64,000 bases of DNA. Origin: Helichrysum umbraculigerum. Its lineage: Eukaryota; Streptophyta; Magnoliopsida; Asterales; Asteraceae. The position numbers and the translations under genes are program-made. Below are positions 10,551-24,602 of the stretch, in pieces (positions within the stretch are counted from its first letter, which is position 1; the number at the start of each line of letters is the position of its first letter). The stretch lies in NCBI GenBank assembly GCA_949592205.1, contig CATIUR010000003.1, forward strand, positions 77,218,501 through 77,282,500, in the 5' to 3' direction. A model generated the notes under the pieces. The model saw only the letters and a program-made list of their open reading frames with translations. It was not told where the DNA came from and ran no database searches.

Positions 10551-12079
10551 CTTAGTGAGAGAGCGGAAATTAGCAATTATCGGTTTGAGTCTCGGTTTGA
10601 TTAACACGTCCTAGATCACATAAAACGCTTAAGTTTAGTTATATTGCATATGCATAATAGTTATAATTTTTGTAAAGTTTCCATCACCCATAGTTTTAGT
10701 TTAAGTGTCACATTTTATTCAACTATTGTCGTGTATACTTATATATTTAGTGATTTCAAGATTGAATCAAACACATTTCCAGAAAGTTTCCAGACCAGGC
10801 CTATAAATCGGCTTATAGAGAAAAATGTGTGAGTTTCTGGAAAAAATGTAAAACATGAAAGTTGTAGATCTTTTCGATACGCAAATTTTAAAAAAAAATG
10901 CATCATCTAACTCTTAGTATATGATTTTATACGATTTATCTACTAAACTGTGTTTTAGGGACAGATTTATGTATCTTCAAGTACAAACTATAAAAACGAT
11001 TTTTAAGCTTGAAGTTGGTCATTAATATGCTAGATAAGTTGTAAATCATTAAAATCAGTAACATGCAATAAGAATAATGAAAAGGTTTAAGTGATTTTCA
11101 CAAATCAAGACATTGGAAATCTGGACAGCCTTGCATGGGTAAGTGTGGGTTAGGATTTCAAGTCATAGACCACCATCCTAACACATAGGCACTAATCATT
11201 GTTTAGCCCTTTTTCCCACATGCAATTTCCATCATTTTTCCACAGATTTTGAGTATTTTACAAGCATAAAATCCTTGAAGGATTTGTAGATAAGTAATAA
11301 GTAAGTTTTTACATCTTTAAGCTTGATATTGGTTTGATCATTGATTATCACTTCTTTTTAACACATGAACATGTGCAAGTGACAACCTACAAACATCAAG
11401 TCATTCTTGTAGGCTTAGCCACACCTTTAAATATATCAAATTAAAAGAAAATGAAGATGAATATAAGTAATTACATTTTTCAATCTTGACATCGGTTTGA
11501 TCATGGATTATCACTTATTTTAAACACATAATCATGTGCAAGTGATAATCTACAAACATCAAGTCATCTTAACATCAAGTCAAGAGAAATTTACATCTTT
11601 CAATTTAAAAGAAAATGGAGATGAAGATGAGTAATAATAATGCATGTATACATCTAATTTGTAGGCATAGCCATACACAAGAATCTCAACAAAACGAAAT
11701 TTAAAGATGCATGTATACATATGTAGATTTGTAGGCATAGCCTTACATAAAATCACATATGTATATAATAAGATGTGAGATATCTACATAGATATACACA
11801 TATTTATATTGTTTTTGTTAGTAATCATCCATGGGTGATGATTTTTGTAAGAAAACATAAGAAAGAGATGAAGATCTTCTTGAAATACCTTACTAGTACA
11901 AACTAGTATGGAACTAGCTTGTTATTAGTGTGTGTAGATGATCAAATGGAGGTGATTTGTGATGGTTTTTGGTGTTTGTTGATGGCAGAATTTTGAGAGA
12001 AAAAGGGGAAGAAGAGAGGGTTTTAGAAGAGAGAAAAAGAGTGTGGGTGTGTAAAATGAGAAAAGGGTGGAATGAGGTT

Positions 12080-12089
12080 CTTTAAATAG
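12080..12089 (-). promoter_or_regulatory. TATA-like box in the 5' LTR of element B
   Basis: The minus strand reads CTATTTAAAG, followed downstream by a pyrimidine-rich stretch of CTCTTTT type typical of the start of plant LTR transcripts. If it is used, the transcript begins near 12050 and about 1.1 kb of R/U5 precedes the LTR end of the leader. The position is assigned by composition only. Confidence 0.4.
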
Positions 12090-12703
12090 GAGAAATGAGA
12101 AGGGGGGGGGGGGGGGGGGGGGGGGGGGTGGACGGTTTAGGGGGAGGGGGGGGAGAGGAAGGGGTGTGTGGTTTTTAATTGGTGAAGTAAAGAGGTGAGT
12201 TAAATGGGTTTAGGTGATTAAATGATGTAGTTAAGGTTTTATTAATTAATTTAATGATTTAAATTAATAAATCTAAATTTCAATTTAAATATTTTAAGTA
12301 AAGTTTTTAGTTAAATACGAATTAAATAAGTGTATTCATTTAATTATTATTTTTGTATTTCATGCAAAGGTGGTGATTAGTTACTTTCATGCAAGTAAGT
12401 GTAAGTATTATTACATTCTTGTATCACACATATATCGATATATGTATAATCTATTAGCGTTTACTAAGAAGAATTAATAAACATAGACGTAAGCACTTTG
12501 TCACATTATGTATATCCATGAATAAACGTTTGCTTAGTGTCGGGTTGTAACGATAGGGCGCTTAAATTTAATGCTATTTACTTATAGGCGTTAATTCGCT
12601 AAACTTATAGTTTAACTAAATAAAATAATAAAAAAATTTTTATCTCCAAGTTTATTACCTGAGCGGAGTTAAATCAGAAATTTTTGCCGGTTGTCACACC
12701 ACG

Positions 12704-15605
<2,902 letters not shown>

Positions 15606-16431
15606 TTGAATCCTCGACTAATAGAGCTATATTTGCCTTCGGTGTCGTCAGATCTACTATGATTCAATATGTCGTTACTAACTTGCATGGCAATTTTGGA
15701 TATAATTATGGCCCACCACTGTTGTGCAATGGTCGTAACAACATTGGAGTTATTGCCTTGAGTACCACAATGTCCTCCAGCTCAACCATTAGTTCAATCA
15801 CCGCCTTTACTTGAATGCCCACCACCGAGTGTTTCTTCTCCACAAGTAAGATTTATGAGTAACGCGTCTCGGTAATATGCTTGCTTAAATTTCGAATTCT
15901 TATGAGTTTAGAATAGAATGAGTGCCTTGGAGTTTGTCAAGGCATAAATGCACGAGACTCACAACATAAGCATGATTCAATAAGGGATATAATTGAGATT
16001 TTATCCCTATACGACATGAAGACAGCACATTGGATACTTAGATATGGTCGGATAAGTACACATACGCAAGAATACATTTGTCAATTACGTCTGCAGCCAT
16101 AATTGTAAAAGTATCCTTTCATACGCATTCTCATCACCCCAAATCCTTGTCTCACAATGAACTTCGTATTTAAGGAAGAAGATCGGATAGTTATAGAATC
16201 CTAAGCTACACGTAGACGAACCACATAAGGAGTCGTAAGATGATGAAGAAACATTTACAACGTCCTTCTTATTTGAAATGACTAAGATTGATGATCGATC
16301 TTAGCTACAACTAGTTTCACGGAATCGTATGCACACATAACTTCCTAATTCATGTTCTATATGTGGGTTCCCTATTTATAGTCTAGGCCAATCCACCTAG
16401 ATCTCTATAAACAATGGCTCTGATACCAATC
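15606..16431 (-). other. 5' leader of element A with primer-binding site
   Basis: About 820 bp between the gag relic and the LTR with no recognisable ORF. The extra ORF seen in B and G is absent or decayed here. At 16416-16428 the minus strand reads TGGTATCAGAGCC, complementary to initiator-methionine tRNA, three bases from the LTR edge. Confidence 0.8.
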
Positions 16432-18767
16432 TATCACACCCCGTCTAAAGCGGAAACAACGGGATATAACAATGATAGGATCACAACACATTATTATAAA
16501 GAAAGCTATATGAAAATAAACTTCAATGTGTTATGATACTTTTAACATGAGTAACGGTTCATGATACGTGTACATACCAACAGTGAAATCAAATAACCAA
16601 CAATAATCCAAAATGTAAGTGTCAAGGCAAACACGCCTTTCCAAATTATTTAAAGGCAACAAGTTCCAACTTCTCAAATAGTCTCAATGTTTATCTCATT
16701 TCAACCTAATGGTCTTCTAAACTTTCTTGTCCTCAATCTTCAAACCACTAGAGTTACCTGAAAAGTTATGCTCAAAACGGTCAACAATAATGTTGGTGAG
16801 TTTCGTAGGTTTGAAACGACACACAAATAAAAATATCCCTTTGCTGTGATATATACATAAGTTAGGACAATGCTTATTAAGAAGGTGCACATAGTGAAAT
16901 AGGGTAATCTAACAAATCTCCACAATAAGTGTCATCACTCCCACGAAGGAGTATAATCCAAACCAAATCCGATGATGGCAGTAGCTACTCCAACAAAAAT
17001 TTAATGCAAACACCAAAAGTAAGCATTAACCAATAAACACTGATGCAAACACCAAAAGTAGGCATCAACCAATAAACACTGATGCAAACACCAAAAGTAG
17101 GCATCAACCAAACCAATAAACTCTAATGCAAACACCAAAAGTAAGCATTAGGCACATAATCACCTAGTGTCACACAATTCAGCATATGTCCAAAAATAAA
17201 AGTAAACAAGTTCACAGCATGATAAAACCATTTATAAAACATGAGCAAACTTTTCCCCCAAATTTAGAAAACATGTAATGAAAATGGGGCCACGAAAACT
17301 CACCTTGAATAGCAAAGCAACTATCGTCCCCAAATGAATCCACCAAACTCAAATGTCAATCTACAAACGAATAAGTATGGGTTACTATGTCCGTCTATTA
17401 TATCCCAAGTTCTAAGTCTAAATCACCTTTACCTCACTTTCTCTCCACTAGCCACATCTATTTCCACTAAAACAATTCTCATTCACATCAAACGATATCA
17501 ATACCACTCTATCTTTCATTTCAGATTATACCTCCAGATTTCACCTCAATTTACGGATTTAAAAACTTGACTTAACAAGAAATGTTGACTCTATAAATTT
17601 TATCAATGACACTTTTATGTATTTAGAACATTCAATTAATTTTCCAGATTTTTATAAAGTAGATAACTATTTTTAAAAATTCACCAAAACAAACTGCTCT
17701 AATTTCCAACACTTTCTGATATCACAAAAGCTATGATTTGTTTAAAATACTTAAGTAGTTATAAAGCTTATAATATATTTACAGATAATTGTTGACACCA
17801 AAAAGTTATCTCAGTAAAATGTTCAAGACCAAACTCTTACTTTATCCTACGTTTCAAAAATCCACAAATTACTCAAAATCAGAAACCGAAAACTCAGAAT
17901 TAACATCCAAACTCATAAAATCATTTTGACTGACTTGCACTTATCGTATAAACACGAAACCAAAACCATTTTAAAGTAGACTTCTGATAGATACTTTTAG
18001 ACTCAAGATTCATCAAAAACCATTATGAAATGACCAAGTTATACATTACTCAAATCGACTCTCGAATCTGATCAGAATTAGGGTTTACAGATTTAACCTA
18101 ATTCTTCTCAAAACAAATACCAATCGCATATACAACCGATTATCTTCCTCATAAACATTCAAAAAAATAAGTTAACACTCATTCCCTCATGATCATACTA
18201 TTTGGAATACAACGGATCGAACCGAATAAGATGATGGTAACGAAACAATCGAAATCAAACGTTAATGAACGAAATCGGATAGAAATGTACCAACTAACGA
18301 ATAATCGCAAAAGAGGCTTCCTTAGAATCTGTAAATAATGAGATTATATATCCTTAGAAGTCGTTTTTGAGATTAGATGAAACGTATATGGGGATTATAG
18401 AATCGAAACTTACCAAAGTTTCTGAAAATTCGTCATCCACAGCAGCAGTTTACGAAATAATTTTTATAAAATAATCTGGAGCGTTTCAGAGGCCGAAATC
18501 TTGCGTGTTGAATTAAAACATCGAGATCTACAACTTTCTAGTTTTGACCGAAGGCTGAAAAAAAACTTAAGTAGGTCAAATCGACCTCTGTTCGTGACTG
18601 GAATTTTTGGGATGGAATTTTGTATGTTTTTGTGATAGAAAAGTTTTAGGGTTAGGTTTAGGGTTATATTTATAGGTCTAGGGTTCAAGAGGTGTTGGGT
18701 TTAGTTGGGTTTGGACTTTTGGGAGTTGGATCATTTTCGAATTACATTTTTGGTGACGGATGTCACA
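16432..18767 (-). repeat. 5' LTR of element A
   Basis: About 2336 bp from TATCACACCCC (TG decayed to TA) next to the primer site, to TGTCACA at 18761-18767, matching the LTR edge at window bases 2-8. It has the same internal landmarks as other LTRs here: a conserved box ending in the acceptor CTTTTCAG|G (near 16758), a donor CAAG|GTGAGT (17303) and a hairpin array between them. A pyrimidine-rich leader is not obvious. Confidence 0.85.
17001..17152. repeat. Hairpin array with paired stem changes in the LTR of element A
   Basis: Four units, each an inverted repeat around the near-constant loop AAACACCAAAAGTA(A/G). Stems: TTAATGC/GCATTAA, TGATGC/GCATCA (twice), CTAATGC/GCATTAG. Both arms change together. 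The array lies inside the candidate leader intron 16758-17303. Confidence 0.85.
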
Positions 18768-18825
18768 TTCTTTATGAACTTAATATCGATAAATTCCTTT
18801 TTTGTAGGACATCAAATATAAACGA

Positions 18826-19605
18826 CATGGCTGAAAAAGGTAGACTAGGGAAGGCAAAGGAGAATGACTACACTCCTGATCCAGACCGTCACATTGAGTT
18901 CAACGCCCAAGGAGAACCTACTGGAGACAATAGGAAAGATTATCTAACTTGGTTTGGAAACGAGGTTAGAGCACGAACCCTTACCATTTGGGATGGAATA
19001 CGAAGCCACTGAAGGCAGGAGATGAGGGTACACTAATTGCTCCAGAAGTTTTGGATAACGTATGGGACCTAACGAAAAGTCATTGGAACATACCAGATGA
19101 CAAGCACAAAGAGCTCCATTACCAGAAGATGAATAAAATTTAGAGGAAGTGGAAGAGTGAACTTACTACTTAGTTTGCCTTTACTAACAAAGACCCTAAA
19201 GTAAAATGGCCCTCTATGGACATGGATCACTGGCCAAAATTTGTTGTTGAGAGGTCCACTGATGAATTCAAGGTAGTTCATATCTCATGTTTTGTGCTAA
19301 GTTGGTTTCATTATTATAAACAAGTTACTAATGTTATTTTTCTTCTCATATGTGAAGAGAAAAAGTGAGAAAGCCAAGGCCAGTGTGGCAGCAAACACGG
19401 ATCCTGCCCATGTAGGATGGTTGGGTTATGCTGGTTTGAGGGAGTATTATTACAAAAACAAAAAGAAGGTTTTAACCGATTTCCTGTTTCTAGCAAACTA
19501 CAAGTGTGAGCGCTCATTTTTGTATCTTTACGCCTGACTGCGGGAAAAGAAGAAAACAGACGTACAAGAAAGTAGGAATTTTCTTAAAAAGCGGCGGATG
19601 AATTG
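18826..19605 (+). pseudogene. CACTA transposase-like gene, 5' exons (Transposase_24-like)
   Basis: The first coding block starts at MAEKGRLGKAKENDYTPDP and runs to a GT donor at 19273. Near 19010 the frame must shift to continue as LKAGDEGTLIAPEVLDNVWD, and two stops follow (near 19141 and 19171), so it is a pseudogene. The second block, 19358-19605 (SEKAKASVAANTDPAHVG), is followed by the donor GTAAGAAT, exactly where the hAT element inserted. The composition resembles the plant Ptta/En/Spm transposase family (Pfam Transposase_24); the family call is by memory of motifs, not by search. Confidence 0.65.
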
Positions 19606-20366
19606 GTAAGAATCAGGGGCGGTACCAGAATTTTTAATTTTAAGGGGGCAAATTTTAGGATGATCGTTACATAAGGTTTGGGTTCTGAATTGAGATTTTT
19701 ATCCTTCGAGTCATACGTCATGATAAACCAAAAACTTTTGTTTTGTTAACATTAATGCAGCCAAACCGAAAAAGAATTCAGTTTAACTTAATTCATATAT
19801 TCAACACGAAAAACCAAACCAAAAGTTCATAAACTTAGCAATGTGAACAAATTCATAAACTTAGTGATGTGGCATAAAAAGTCATGTTTTTATGAGCCTT
19901 ATTCCTCACTTTTTGAGCCAATCTTTAGTTAAAACATTCCAAAACATTGATTATTTACTAAATTTCACTAAAGTGGTTCAAAAGTAGACGTTGTAACAAA
20001 AATCACTGAAAACACTCGGATAACGCACAAAACACGCCATTTTAATTCAAGCTAATTCCTCCGCCCTCATTTTCCTATCAAGACACACCTCCTAACTTAT
20101 ACCATCTGTTGTATAGGTAAAATCGAGAAGGAAAAATCAAGAATCAAGTGAAACGGCAAAAGAACGGAGAAGACACTGCACTTACAAAACGGTTTAAAGT
20201 CATTCCGGAAACGCCTGAGCTCTACACATCCAATGTCCATGATATTTGTACCATTAGAATCGTAACGGAATTACGAAGCCGTGGGCGAAAGAATCAGGTC
20301 AAACGGACGCGTAACGAAGGAGATACGGACGTTTTAAGCAACGCACGAAATCAGACGGAGACAGTA

Positions 20367-20465
20367 TACGGCCCCGGAGACCGTATACGGCCATACCAAG
20401 ACCGTATACGGCCTTGACTACACCGTATACGGCCCCTGCAAGGCCGTATATGGCCCCTGCAAGGC
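20367..20465. repeat. GTATACGGCC palindrome cluster in LTR H
   Basis: About six copies of CCGTATACGG or a one-base variant, each a near-perfect palindrome, between 20367 and 20465, about 70-165 bp upstream of the TATA box. The position suggests upstream promoter elements. Confidence 0.7.
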
Positions 20466-20531
20466 CTTATCGTGCTCCGTTTGCTTGTACGTACTGCTTC
20501 GTGAGTTGTACGTACGATTTTGATGGATGCC

Positions 20532-20539
20532 TATAAATA
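20532..20539 (+). promoter_or_regulatory. TATA box of LTR H
   Basis: TATAAATA followed about 35 bp later by CT-rich repeats (TCTCATTCTTTCC, then TTTCTCTCTCTAGAG), a common start of plant LTR transcripts. Confidence 0.55.
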
Positions 20540-22676
20540 GTGGATACCTCCTAACCATTTTCACACACCATTCTTCTCATTCTCATTCTTTCCTTACACT
20601 TTCTCTCTCACACACATCACTCACTCTCTAGTTTCTCTCTCTAGAGATTTTCTCTCTCTAGAATCGAGCTAGTTAGAGAGATAGTTAGGTAGAGGTAGCT
20701 TTTAGCTTTTTGTACGGAGTTACTCCAAGACGTTGTATTCGCGAAGATCTGTCTGTAATAAATTCATATCAGGTTCTATTTATATATCTCTTACTTTCCA
20801 TATTTAAACATGTGTTGCTTTGTTTATGCTTGTTTAGGATTGTATGCTAGATATATAATGTTAGGCTAGACATTTCTTTGTGTTTACTATGATGTAGTTA
20901 TGTTAGAATAGTCGATAAGTTTATGCCATGCTGTTACTCTGTATGTGTTGCTTTAAACTGTGTATGAATTTATAAACTGAGTCTCGAATGTTTATCTATC
21001 CAACTTACGCTGTGGTTAGAAGCTTCCTGCTAGAACTTGGCCAATTACTAGTGGTACGTTCTCCACCTATTCTATGTCTGATGATCAATGAACTCGGTAT
21101 GGCTGTGTTCTCTAGATTGAAACATATCATAAGAGACACGGAGCGTAGGACTCGAGATAGGTTAGACTCATGTTTATTTGTTAGGTATCTTTGAGAGAAC
21201 TTTCGGGATATCTATGATCTGATTATTAGTTATCTGCTATGCTTAGGATTATGGTGTTCTGTTATGTGTCACCCTATTGCATGTTCTTGTTTGATTGTTG
21301 CCTTAGGAATGATGCATGCTAGAGTTATCCCCTCGGTTCATATCAGTAATTGTATGATTAGGTTTTCAGACACGGAATATTGATTTACACAGTAGACTAA
21401 CATGCATTGAATAGTTGTGATGATTTATATGTTTAATGCTAAAAAATTTAACCGACCGTTAGCTCGACTATCCCAACTTGGTCCGCGGGATTATCCCCGT
21501 TCGTGTTTTTGTTCAATCAACAATTCACGCTACGATACAGACGTCTCTGATGACTGTGACTGGGGACCAGGATTCAAGGATAGTTGTCGGTTGAATTGGT
21601 CTGTACATTTGGGAGAACTTCCGGTGTATTTGACATTGTATAACTGCTATCCACGTGACATGTTAGTTATCTGATTGCGGACAACTCTACGTTAGATATT
21701 TAATAGGCTCGTAGTTATAGCTCATTAGGATATAGGAAATCCTGGAAAGTAATGTGGAACCCTAGTTAATGTAACGGAAAATGTGACACCCCTAAAATTA
21801 AGCTTTGCGGAAGCGAGTTTTGGGTGCCACTAATCAATAATCAAACACCAAGATTAATAGCAAACGACTCTAAATGTGACGTTTTAGAAAATACATTACA
21901 TTACATAAGTTTTCAAAAGTAGTACAAAGTATTAAGTCTTAAGTAATACATCATTAGCGAGTTCGCAAAATGATTCAGGAGATTTTAAACACATAATCAA
22001 CTACAAAAGATAATGCCAATAAAATCTTCGTAAGGGTGTATGCATGCGACTCGTCTAGCTTAGCATATCCTGCGGGCCGTCACTACTGACGCTGAGTACC
22101 TGAGAATACATTACTAAAAAGGTCAACCAAAAGGTTGGTGAATCTCACAGGTTTGTAGGAAATAGTAATAGAAAGTTTAGTACAACATTAGTAAGTAAAC
22201 AACATTTTCAAACCAGTGATTTAGTAAGTAAGTATCAATTTCATAGAAGAAATTATGTAAATACGCATCAATTATTCCCAGATAATTTAGTAAGTAATCC
22301 CAATTACAACCAAGTAATTAAGTAAGTAAGGTCGGTCTACCATGAGCCATCATAGTCGAAGCTTAACCGTAAATTTGCCCCTCGTGAGTGCAATCCAACA
22401 ACACTCATATGAAACGAGTAGAAAACGCCCATTTATACGAGTACGGTTCGTGGTGGAGCTACCACCCTGAGCGGGGATTGTCAGTCCCATATGGATCCAT
22501 ATACTAAAACTCGCGCTTATCCCATAACTAACAACTATGATTTCAGAGGACTTCATTGGATTCAAAGGAACTCATGTAATTCAGTATATCAGTGAGTAGT
22601 AATTCAGTATCGTAGTACACAGCAAGTTTGTAAGTTTGTACAGTAGTAAAGAAATTCATTTGTAAAGTCGTAAGTT

Positions 22677-22844
22677 CATGGAGTAGTAACTCCGTACAGT
22701 AATAAACCCCGAAGGTCGTAAAGCAGTATTTTCATGGAGTAGTAACTCCGTAAAGTAATAAACCCCGAAGGTCGTAAAGTAGTATTTTCATGGAGTAGTA
22801 ACTCCGTAAAGTAATAAACCCCGAAGGTCGTAAAGTAGTATTCA
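22677..22844. repeat. Three 56-bp tandem repeats in the LTR of C
   Basis: Three units starting at 22677, 22733 and 22789, each beginning CATGGAGTAGTAACTCCGTA and so carrying the small hairpin GGAGT-AGTA-ACTCC. Same array at about 27788-27955 in the other LTR. They lie inside the candidate intron. Confidence 0.9.
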
Positions 22845-23490
22845 GTAAGTTTGTAAACCAGTAAAGTATTTTGTTTGTAAGTTTGTAACACATTGAGTAC
22901 AAGTAAGTAATCAATACATATATACATGTATTCAAGTAAAACAGGAAATTTCAGTAAACAAGTAATGCATCTCCCCCAAAGTAAAGCAGTAAAAAGGGGC
23001 AGTGAGACTCACCTGTAGAGCCAGCAATTCCTAAAATGCGTACGTATTCCACAGTAATCTCCTAACGTCCTAAACACGCAAGATTGTATGTTTGTAAGTG
23101 TACGCGTAACAATTCGTTTGTTTAGTTGTTCATATGGTTGATTATGTTCAATGTATTCGAATTGTATTCAAATTGAAGTTTCATAAAATACGCGGCCCTT
23201 TGGTGATGGTTTGGAATTATATTTCTAAAATATAATAATGTTTGTTTTGTATAAACTCCTTTCGTACATTTGTATATCGTGTCGGTTATCGTTATTTGAA
23301 AACGTATAAAGTTCATTACTTAGTTTGTAAAAATGTACGACTAGTTGTTGTCGGGTTACAATTATATTTCAAAAATATAATTAAGTTTGTTTCGTGTAAA
23401 AATGTTTATTTAAACGTATCTCGTATTCATATAATTGTTTGTATTATTTTTAGTTAACTTTGAAATCAGAAAACTGGACTGGACTGGGCT

Positions 23491-23780
23491 AGGTACCCGC
23501 CGGGCAGGCGAGGTACCCGCCGGGCAAAAGGTTTTCAAGGGGAATCCGCCGGATTCACCCGAATCCGCCGGATTCATTGGATTTGAAGAGGATCCGCCGG
23601 ATCAGTAATAGGATCCGCCGGATAGTTCATGGGTTTGGGTAGGATCCGCCGGATCACCCATTGGATCCTCCGGATCATTCAATTTTCTGGGCGGGAATCC
23701 GCCGGATTCATTTCAATACGCCGGATTCGTTTATTTTTAAGGGGTGCCCGCCGGGTACTAAGGGTACCCGCCGGGTAGTT
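23491..23780. repeat. Array of CCGCCGG-centred palindromes in the LTR of C
   Basis: About a dozen short odd palindromes around a single central C: GAATCCGCCGGATTC, GGATCCGCCGGATC and GGTACCCGCCGGGTA types. The outer arms switch between AAT/ATT, GAT/ATC and TAC/GTA in a paired way. The region is much richer in G+C than the surrounding AT-rich LTR. The copy in the other LTR is at about 28602-28891. Confidence 0.9.
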
Positions 23781-24602
23781 TCTGGTTTTCCAGTTCTGTT
23801 CGAACAGCAACTTTACAAAACCGATTTTAATTCCAATTTCCGCAAACAACAACTTAGTATAAAGCTAATACATGTTATATTATGTAATTTAAACATGAAC
23901 TAACAAAGAAAACGGAATGATTTCTTACAAATTTTGAAAACGAAAAGGATGATGATGATGAAGATCACGATGATGATGATGATGAACTAGCTAGATGATG
24001 ATGATTATGTTTATGTTGTTGTTGGTTGTTGTTGTTGATCGATGGAGAGAAACCGAGAGAAAGAGATGAGAGCCGAGAGATCAAGAATGTGTGCGTATGT
24101 GTTTTGAATTATTGAGGTCGGGTGTATATACCGGCCTCAATTATTGAAGGTTGGTAGTATTTTTCCGACCCGTGTTCGCGTACCCGATCGTTATGTAGTA
24201 TAATACTTTAAAATGATAATTTTCTAAAAATAGAATCGTATAGGTTTTTAATTGAAATATTTTATAGAAATGTTTTTACGGATGTTTAAAATTGTAACTT
24301 TGTTTTACCTAAAATGTACGGATAGTTTTCTGTATCTAAACTGTATTTAAATTTCAAACGGATTATGTAATTATTATCCTTAATAATAATACTTGATTAA
24401 AAAATGTTTTTCGCTCTCTTTCATTTTGAGTTTCTACGTTTTGTTAAATTCGCATATTCGCGATTATTTAAATAATCGTTTCATTTTATATATATACATA
24501 TATATATAATACTTGTATGCTTAATTGTTAACACGTATATAATACGTGGTTTAAAAGTTTAAATTGGCCCCTAATTTTGGCCCTTTTTGACCGGGTGTCA
24601 CA

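Larger units (their letters stand above)
932..12698 (-). mobile_element. Young, apparently complete Ty3/gypsy chromovirus B
   Basis: The element is 11,767 bp long, flanked by the 5-bp duplication CCACG (927-931 and 12699-12703). Its two LTRs of 2905 and 2913 bp begin TG and end CA. By eye they differ by about one substitution, a G-run length change and a 3-bp indel. The minus-strand order is 5' LTR, primer site, extra ORF, gag-pol, polypurine tract, 3' LTR. Both ORFs are open. It interrupts the integrase of element A. Intact frames, intact duplication and near-identical LTRs indicate a very recent insertion that may still be able to move. Confidence 0.97.
9786..12698 (-). repeat. 5' LTR of element B
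   Basis: Direct repeat of 932-3836, and the promoter-bearing copy for this minus-strand element. It differs by a longer G run (27 bases, 12102-12128), absence of a GGT next to it, and a T/A change in an AT-rich tract near 12270. It contains the leader-intron signals (10081-10550) and the two conserved hairpins (about 10255-10340). Confidence 0.97.
21782..24602 (-). repeat. 3' LTR of element C
   Basis: Begins TGTGACACCCC and ends GGGTGTCACA. Landmarks: candidate intron 22100-23012 (donor CTACAG|GTGAGT, acceptor GTATTCTCAG|G), 56-bp tandem repeats 22677-22844, palindrome array 23491-23780, TATA-like TATATACA on the minus strand near 24123-24130, and a pyrimidine-rich start after it. Short ORFs here are not gene-like. 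Confidence 0.96.

Noticed and set aside
18691..19012. Independent small host gene at MAEKGRLG
   Set aside because: It continues, through decayed exons, into a gene whose 3' half and terminus are those of a CACTA transposon.
20148..20417. 89-codon ORF in LTR H
   Set aside because: Lies upstream of the TATA box, runs into the palindromes, no domain; LTR sequence.
22676..22935. Repetitive ORF in the LTR of C (also near 27843-28046)
   Set aside because: Translation of the 56-bp tandem repeats; no evidence of a protein.
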